Shown here in pieces: positions 54,101 through 63,100 of a stretch of DNA of 64,000 nt. This DNA is from Paracentrotus lividus (Eukaryota; Echinodermata; Echinoidea; Camarodonta; Echinidae). The notes below the pieces were generated by a model. The model ran no database searches, had not been told where the DNA came from, and worked only from the letters and a program-made list of their open reading frames with translations. Position numbers and translations under genes: made by a program. The stretch covers positions 31,548,491-31,612,490 of the forward strand of contig CALNVZ010003433.1 in assembly GCA_940671915.1 (NCBI GenBank). The letters are read 5' to 3'. Position 1 is the stretch's first letter, and the number at the start of each line of letters is the position of its first letter.

Positions 54101-57100
54101 TTGGTTGGATGAAACTCATTCCATTTTACATGTCTCGTCTTCTTAATTTCTTTGTTCTAATAGACCCACCATCTGACTGTGATTTTGTTTGCAACGACGG
54201 AACAGACAAGTGTCTACCTACTAATCAGATATGTGACTTTGTATCACAATGTGGGAATGGTGCAGACGAACTTGACTGTGGTAAGTATCATCTTGAAAAT
54301 TTTATAACATTTCCCTTTACTCCACACTATTGAAAGCCTTAAATCAATTTGTTAATCAATGAATAGTTTGACAACCTTGAAAGTGCTCCTTCCCTCACCA
54401 ATCAAGGTTAACTCGGGCTAAAACATGATTTAGAGAAGATTATTTTAACTTGATGTCGCACAGTTCAACATGCATATCTGTGTGGATAATTTTAAGGTAA
54501 GAATTAAATTGTCCCAGTACATGTACTCTGATTAATACAATCTAATTGCATGTTATTTTATTCTCAATATCTCCGTTTAGGTACCACTTGTACCTTTGAA
54601 GTAGACACTTGTCGTTGGTGGAATGCTGGTCATGGAACACACAAGTTTATACGGAACCAAGGATCTACACCAGACACTAATACAGGACCTGCTTATGACC
54701 ACACTACACTGACATCAGCTGGTATATAATATCGACAGTACCATTTATTATGGCAATTGGGTTTTGTCAGGGTTTCTTTTTTTCAATGAAAAATTGCATT
54801 TAATCATTCAGAAAGAAGACCTTTTTTCACACTAATTTTTTTAATATGTTGAATTTAGCACCGATTCTTTTTACACAAATCTTATACTCTTTTAGAACTT
54901 CAGTAATGAATTATAATTACAATCATTGATTTTGTTTCTCTAAAGCAGTTATATTCACAATTTGGTGTATTCTTTTTTTCATTTGTTAATAAATTTTGAT
55001 TGTATTTACCCTTTATATTTTGCGCTTTAAAAAAACCTTCTAACCTTAAACATAATTCTCTACCTCCTCTAGGTTGGTACATGTATGTTGGCACCACTCC
55101 TAGTAGTGGTGCTGCCTATGCAGTTCTCTCATCCCGCATGCACCGGAACGCTGCTGCAACGTGTGAGGTTCGCTTCTGGTACCACATGTTGGGTGATGAC
55201 ATAGGGAACCTACAGCTCTGGGTTCAAGAGCAGTACTTCCTGATGCTACCATGGTTCGAGTCTGGCAACCAAGGAGATAGATGGTACGAGGGCATTGCAG
55301 GACTTGGTCGCATTCCCGGTGGCTTCAATGTAAGGAATTACATAAATTCTTGTCTTAGTGTTTCAACTATTCAATGACATTGAAAGTTATATAAAAGTTC
55401 TGTTATATAGATATGCAGAGAAAGTAAAATTGTCATAGGCATATCATTGTGTGAAACCATTAGCCAAGACATTCTCATTGGCTGTATATATTTTACAACC
55501 TTTACAATTGCTGAGAACATAAGAAAGGCTTATTGACTCATTCAAAATATGAATAATATTTACACTCCTACCTCAACATCCCAATATTGTATTGCTATGT
55601 TCAACTTTTTTTCACAGGTTAAGTTCCAGTCTGTCCGTAACTTTGATGTTCTAGGTGATGTTGCTATTGATGATGTCAGAATGGAGGGTTGTGCTCTGCC
55701 CGGTATGTACCAATGTAATTTAGGAATTGACAAGATTGTTGACACTACTTTTAAAATGAACATGAAATTAAGTTTATTCCATTCATCATTGGTCCGAAAA
55801 CAGAAATTCATCTTCCATTGGTATTGGTTATAATACTTTTTTGTACATCATCAGTGATTGTACATGAAGCAATATTGATCGACAGGCATTTTTTTTTTTT
55901 TTTAATCGTGGAAAGTTGTTAAAGTTTGATTCAGATCAGCAAGGTTTTATTTTATGATGGTTTCACATTTTGTGCGTAAAGAGCAGCATTGATTGTTTCC
56001 CTATTTGTTTCTTTTTGTCAAATTTTCCTCAATAAATACAGCTGAGCAGTCATCATCATGTGCAAGTGATGAATTCCGATGTACCCGTAACGCATGTATT
56101 GAAAGCCGTCGTATCTGTGACTTTACTGATGATTGTGGAGATGGTTCAGATGAGGAGCCTGCCCTCTGTGGTAAATAAACATACACTATGCTGATTATTG
56201 TGATTAATGAAATAAACCACTGTTTTCAAATCATATTTTGCTTAAATGTAAAAAAAAAAGTTACGATGCTGAATATATAATGATCATGAAAATACTTACT
56301 AAGCTAATATGTTCTCTAATCAAAATTAGAAACTGATGGAATATGTTTGATGACCGATTGCTACCAATACGTACCAATTTGTGGGGGTCATGTTTAGATG
56401 AAGCAAAAACCAACTTGTTTAAATTTGTGAAATCTCTACCTGTTTTTTAAGGCGGATCGACCAGTCCAACATTAACTTCTTTTGTAGTTTGAGATGGAAT
56501 ACATATCACGTTCAATAAAAAACAATGGGGTGTAATGCTTTTAGCTCGGGCCTTAATATTACACACATCTGTATTTCTTTTCAACCTATATTTTATGTCT
56601 TGTTTTGGTAGGAGGATATGACCAGTGCAGCTTCGAAGATGACTTCTGCGATTGGACTCAAGATGTATACGATGATACTGATTTCATTAGGATAACAGGG
56701 CCATCTGATACTGAAAATTATGCTACTGGACCATACAGAGACCACACAACACAATACACAGGTACATACATGTATATACAAAACTTTGTATTGCAGAAGA
56801 TTTTTGTGTTTGTATCATGACAGTTTTCTTCTGAAAATATTTTTTAAAAATTTTGAAATATTGAAAGAGCATTTATGTATCAGCGTTAATTTAACAATAC
56901 CTGAAATAGCTGAAAACTTACAAGATATTTTCTCATGCAAAGCGTCACAGAATTAAATTTTTGTTTAAATTTTATTGGTCATTACACAGTATTACTTTTT
57001 AAAAAATATAATTTTCAAAAAAGGACACAGTTGCAATGTAAAAAGCTGAACATAATTAATGCAGCTAGACCCTTTTAATCTTTATCCAATACAAAATGAA

Positions 57101-60100
57101 AGGGGGGAACATTACTAAACTATATATTTATTCATTCTTTATCTGTATTTATCTGATTTTTGTTCATCTCAATATTTCAGGCTTCTATCTTGTAATGGAT
57201 TCCAGTGAGCAAGGATTAGAAGAAGGGTCTAAAGCAAGACTGTTCAGTCCGGCTTATCAACAAGTCAATCAGAATGTGCACTGCCGGGTAAGAGGAACAC
57301 AAAACTACAAGAATTATAGCATTGCTTGCACAACTTTTTGATTGTTAAAGAATTATATTACTTACTGTCACCGAAGATTTTTAAAATTTATCAAAGACAA
57401 GTTTTGTTTAATGCGAGAGTGAACTGGCCAGCACTCATATTGTCTTTTTAAAATTTTTATTGCATATTTTATATTGCCTTTAATACTTGCTTTATCATCA
57501 ACTTAATCAGGATAAATACAACTTCATATTCATAATCCCACTGCTGACACCATTTTAATTTTCAGCGTATTGCAAGAGTTCTCATTATCCATGAATTCAC
57601 AGAATCAAATAAGCAACATGATTTACTTTTGTCATGCCTAAATCATACATTTATGCAGTGCACCTTCCCATACTAGACGATTAATGGATTGATAAGAGTG
57701 TTTACAATATTCCTTTGAAATAAAACCTAAGTGTTTTATGGATAAAATTCAAAGCTTCTTTATTTTGTGCTATTCAGTTCCGTGTATGGTACCACATGTT
57801 TGGAAGTGACATTGGAACATTCAACATTTACTACCGAGTTGGCGTTGGGGCATATCTTACACCCCTGTTTACAAAGACAGGCCACTCAAACGACTATTGG
57901 GAACTCGCTGATGTTGAAGTTACTTCTGATTTAAATTTCCAGGTAAACATAAACATTTACTTGTAAACTGATGTAAATTTGATTGAATTGGATCTCTGTT
58001 GATGGAAGAAGATGTTATTTCTGGTATTGACCAATGTGTTTGTTTAAACTTTTTCCTTTATAGGTATGTAGAGTTCTCTCTGCTATAAGATAGAGTATTT
58101 CTCAAAATTTCTGCCATGTTGATTGATATTATTGTTGTTTATCCATGTCAGGATAGTCTGTTTAGTGTGTATTTGAAGTCTGTTGAGTGTGAACTGAATC
58201 ATTCTGCTTTCTACAAGATATTGTGCCAATGACACTGACTTGTACTTGTACTTAAAGGGTTGAGCCTTTTAGCTGGCAGGTAACAATAACAAAATTGCAT
58301 TGTTTGTCTTTTTAGATTGTGATTGAAGCACTGCGAGGTGATGGTCCAGCCGGTGATATAGCAATTGATGATACATCTATCACTCCAGAGTGCATCAGAT
58401 CACCGAGTAAGTTCGTCAGTAAAACCACAATCTGTATATCCTCACCTTTGCCTTAAATTACTTTAATTGTTCTCCCAGGATGTATCATTTGTGTCAAAAT
58501 TATAGAAAAGGCAAGTATATGAAAGAACAAAAAAAATCCTGCTTTTTGATATGTGAACAATTACAGCCAATCAAATCATATTTCAAATAGTTGTGTTAGG
58601 AGGGTACATTTACTATTCAATTGAATTACAAACTTTTAAATGGTGATCAAGGCGTGCTCTTGTTATTTTCCGTCAATTGATCTTTTTGCATGTGTTTTGT
58701 CGGGTTAAATCTGGAAAGATACAAAGTCTGTGAGATGTGTGAATTAGTTTATCTTTCAGAAACTGTTTTACCTAGTTGATACTATTTATTTTGACATTGT
58801 AAACAGCCGAGCTGCAACCGGGTGCCACATCGCCTCCTATTGTTACGTATGGGCCATGCGGACAGGGCAAATGGCAGTGTTCTGATCTGACCTGTATTGA
58901 TCTAGAGTTATTCTGCAACTATGAGGAGGATTGCTCAGGAGGAGAGGATGAATCTGTTTGTGGTGAGTAGTTGTCATAATAATGATGACGATGTATCAAT
59001 TTAATTTTAATATTTTTTAATGCTATTTATGGTAACAAGAGTGTCATAAATGATAGTGATAGTGGTTGGGAAATGCTGGTACATGTAGTTATATGATAAT
59101 GATGATGATGATTATGATGATGATGATGAGGAGGATGAGGATGATTTTGATAGTGATGGTAGGATTTTTGCAGATTTCGTCTTATCATTGAGGTAAATGC
59201 TCACATGCGATACATAAAGCAATGTAAAATAGCATGTTTCATTGTTTAAAAGCACATGTCCTTGTATTTGTTAGGTACTTGTGACTTTGAGACCGGTCTA
59301 TGTGGATACCAGGATGATAGTTATGGAAGCTTTGCATGGATGAGAGACCAGAGTGGTCTTCTTCAAGATGCTGGTGGTAAGATACATTCATAGTTCATAC
59401 TTTTAAATTTCAAATAATGATTTAAAATAGGTTAGAAAGAATCAAATTAATCTTGCACAGGATGTTTTCATTACAAATACATAATTTCTGCTTTCGTATT
59501 TCAGTCGGAAAGGCATACCTGTACAATCCGTAAACAGGTGAAAACGGTCAATTTAGAGTTTTGTATTCAGTAGTGCTTGTTCAATATACTAAAATTGTTC
59601 GTATTTAGAAATAGCTAAATAACAGATTGTGAATGCAAAATTTCCACAATACACATAATATTTAGGACAAGTATTGTCAGCTTATAACTGAAATTATAAT
59701 GTGTCACAGCATACATGAAGTACAGAACTGAACATTACATCATTTATATAATAAGTGTTTGATTCTTTGGTTTCAGGTTTTTACATGACTGTCGGAAGCG
59801 GCAACGGTCAGTTTAATGAACCAGCTAGACTTGTGAGTACAGTCCTTCCTGACACATCTCCTGATTGCACCATGACATTCTGGTATCTTTATCAGGTATG
59901 TGGCTGTCTCATAAGTGTACATTGTCCATGTTGTCCAGAGATTTTACAAAGAAGAATATGTTCATTAAACTTGTATTAGGTGAATGTGGAAATGAAACCT
60001 ACATGTACTTTCCTTATGCATAATTATCAGATAGTATAGAACCAGTACTCAGGCAAAGGACTGTGTTCTTGTAACTTTTTGTTTTGCGCAATATCATAGG

Positions 60101-63100
60101 TAACTACATATGCTCTTGAAGGATCATGTCTGTCCCCCTTTTTACCTAGCTACAACATGTACTATTACAAACAAGTGTTATACCAGTAGGAGATATAAAT
60201 TGTGATTCCGTACCATTAGATAATATGGTTTTGTTCTATGTTGTTTAGAGAGAGAAAGAAAGTAAAAAAATTATGTGAAGAATTGAAAGTTATTTCCTTT
60301 GGATACAATAATTTGATGACACCTGCAAAAAAGGTTTACTTTAGGTGTCGAATTAGGAGCAAATAAGAATGGAGCATTTTCATTGTTACTCTAATCCAAC
60401 CTGTAATTGATTAAGATGGATCTTTTAAGGTGGTGTCTGAGAGATAACTATTAACTTCAATTAGACAGTGTAGATAATCCTTTCATGTAGTGCATCAAAA
60501 TAAAAATTTTAGATTGATAGCGTCGTGTAATCTTTTCTTCTTTTTTTTTTTCTTTTTCATAGACTTCTTCAAGCAGCCCAATGACAGAGTTCTACATGCA
60601 AGTTTCCAATGCTAGTGACCCTTCAAACTCTGCTGATTTATGGATGGTGCCCTCAACATCGGTTGCAAACTGGACTCAAGCTACTGTAGGACTGGGAAGG
60701 CAAATATCAAGTTATAAGGTAAACATTTTAATGTTAGGCAGGAACTGCTTATTAAAGTGCCAACATGTGTGGTAAAGAGGAAGGAGTAGAGCTGATGAGA
60801 GAAAAATAGAAAGTGTTGTTTACTGCTGCCCAATGTACAGTAAACAATTTATAGCCTTTATGTTATCATAGATACTATACATCATACTGTACTAAATATT
60901 CCTCAATTTATTGAATGCTTATACTTACTCAACCTATGTTGAGAAATTTCTTGACATATTGGATACTACAGTTATTCTCTGAAGATTTGTTGATTTAAAT
61001 TTTTTATATAATAACGAATGAGGCCATTGATAATTACATGAAAATGTGATTTGAAAGCAATGTAAAGACATCTTTAGTATGTAATTTGTATTTGCTGTTA
61101 CAACATTTTATTTGTTTTTCAATTTCCAGATCACTTTTGTGGTGGTCATGTCGGATGATGATGACGTGATTGCTGTAGACGACATCAAACTGGACGGTTG
61201 CAAACCAGAGTCATACGTACCCTGTGAGGTCCAATGTGACAATCTTCTGTGCGTACCTTTCTCAAAGAAGTGTGATTACTCGGATGATTGCACAGATGGC
61301 ACTGATGAAAGAACATGTGGTGAGTTTTTAAAAAAAAGAAAGTTGAGCATAATATTACTTTTGATTTGTATCAAGTTTGTGCAGTCATTCACCAGTTGAT
61401 TAATGATAAGAATGTCTTTACTCTTTATATGTGACACAAAGGATCAGTAAGAGGTATTTAAGATTCAAATTTTGTGTACATTTTACATTTTAGTCAACAT
61501 ATTTGCCTTCTTTTCCACTTCTTTCCATTAAATTTGGAGTTGTTCCCCCTCCCCTCGGAAATAAATATAAATAAATTAAAATCTGTTTTTGCTTATGCTG
61601 AGATTGAAGCCCTAATACATCACTATTGATTACCTTCATATCTCTGTCAGAGAAGAAAAACGGTGTCACGACATTTGCTTTGTGCTTTATAGGGTAAGGG
61701 TTGCAATAGGGTATTATGTTAGGTTTACGGTTACGTTTAGGGTAAGGTTTAGTGATAAATCAAGTTTTGAAGTTGGTCATTACAGCAGAGCAATTGTTGT
61801 CGGAGCACATGTCATGTAAACAGAAAAAACATATCTTTGATATTGCACGATAAGCTATCTTAGGTAGATGTGAAAGACTTAAAGGACAAATTATCCCACC
61901 AAGCATTCATATAATTGAAGTCTACAGGGTAAAACTCTCTACATTTCCATTGAAAATCAAGGACTGCTTTTATCAGTAATCTGTTAACTTTGCTTGGCTG
62001 TTCTACCTGTACTCTTTCCTCATGGGTCCATCAAGCTTTTTGAAAATTTGTATTTTGTAGGGAAAAAGTATAATCAGTCAATTAAATCTGTCTGATCAAG
62101 TACATACATATGTTTTTCATAGGGCTGGAAAGTGGAAGTTAAAATTGTAAGCTGGTGTTTTGCTATACCAAGTGAAATTTACAGTACGAGATGTAGGCCA
62201 TGAAGTACCTTTGAACTTTTGTATTATTATTTATTGTAGATGCTTATCAGAGATGCGATTTCGAGCAGAATCTTTGTGATTGGAGCCAGAGTAGTGATGA
62301 TGATCTGGATTGGGTATGGATGACTGGAAACCAAGGCGCTCAGGCAGGTGCCCCTGGGGTTGACCACACCCTGAATAACCCATCTGGTAAGGGTTTCAAG
62401 AATATTTCGTATGAAAATGAAATGAGAAATAGTATCAAGACAGCAGGGTAATATTCCAGGGCCCACTGGGTAAATTTCTAGAACTTATAAGTATTATATT
62501 ATTATTATTATTTACCACCCTCTTTAGGTAAGTGCACCTAGTCGATAAGTCAATAGTATGATAAATGAACAAGTGTAGACACATGATGATTGATTGATTG
62601 ATTGATTGAAAACCGCGACTGCTACGCAACCGCTGCAAATTGCAATACGACTTTTTTCTTTCAAGTGTCCCGCAACTTTTGACATCAAGTTCGAAAAAAT
62701 TGGACTCTCCATTGTAACAATATGTAATCGCATGTCAGGCCGAAATTGAACGAAAATCATGAGTTTGCATGCATTTGCGTACAAAATACTGCTTTTCCTA
62801 AATTGCTTTATAACACTGATAATTGTGCCTTCTGAGCCTTTTGATTGATTAGATTTGTCTTTATATTGATGAAGAAATATTTCAAAAGCATAAAAAATTA
62901 CAAAAACAAAGAAATACATATGAAATAAAAAACAATAGAATACCTCAGAAGTTCACAAAACAATAGAATACGAAAGAATCAATTTGAAATTTCTGAATTT
63001 TTCAATTCAATAATGTTGGCTATGCTACTCAGCAACTTTTGAAAAAAAAATAGCTTCATAACTATGTTATTAAACATTAAGCATTAAACAAAGAGTCACT

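Noticed and set aside
59710-59776. A possible terminal exon or gene end after MAM 20
   Set aside because: The following exons 59777 to 63477 continue in phase, so the gene goes on.
61690-61752. Interstitial telomere repeat
   Set aside because: The GGTTTAGGGTAAGG-like pattern is too short and irregular to call.
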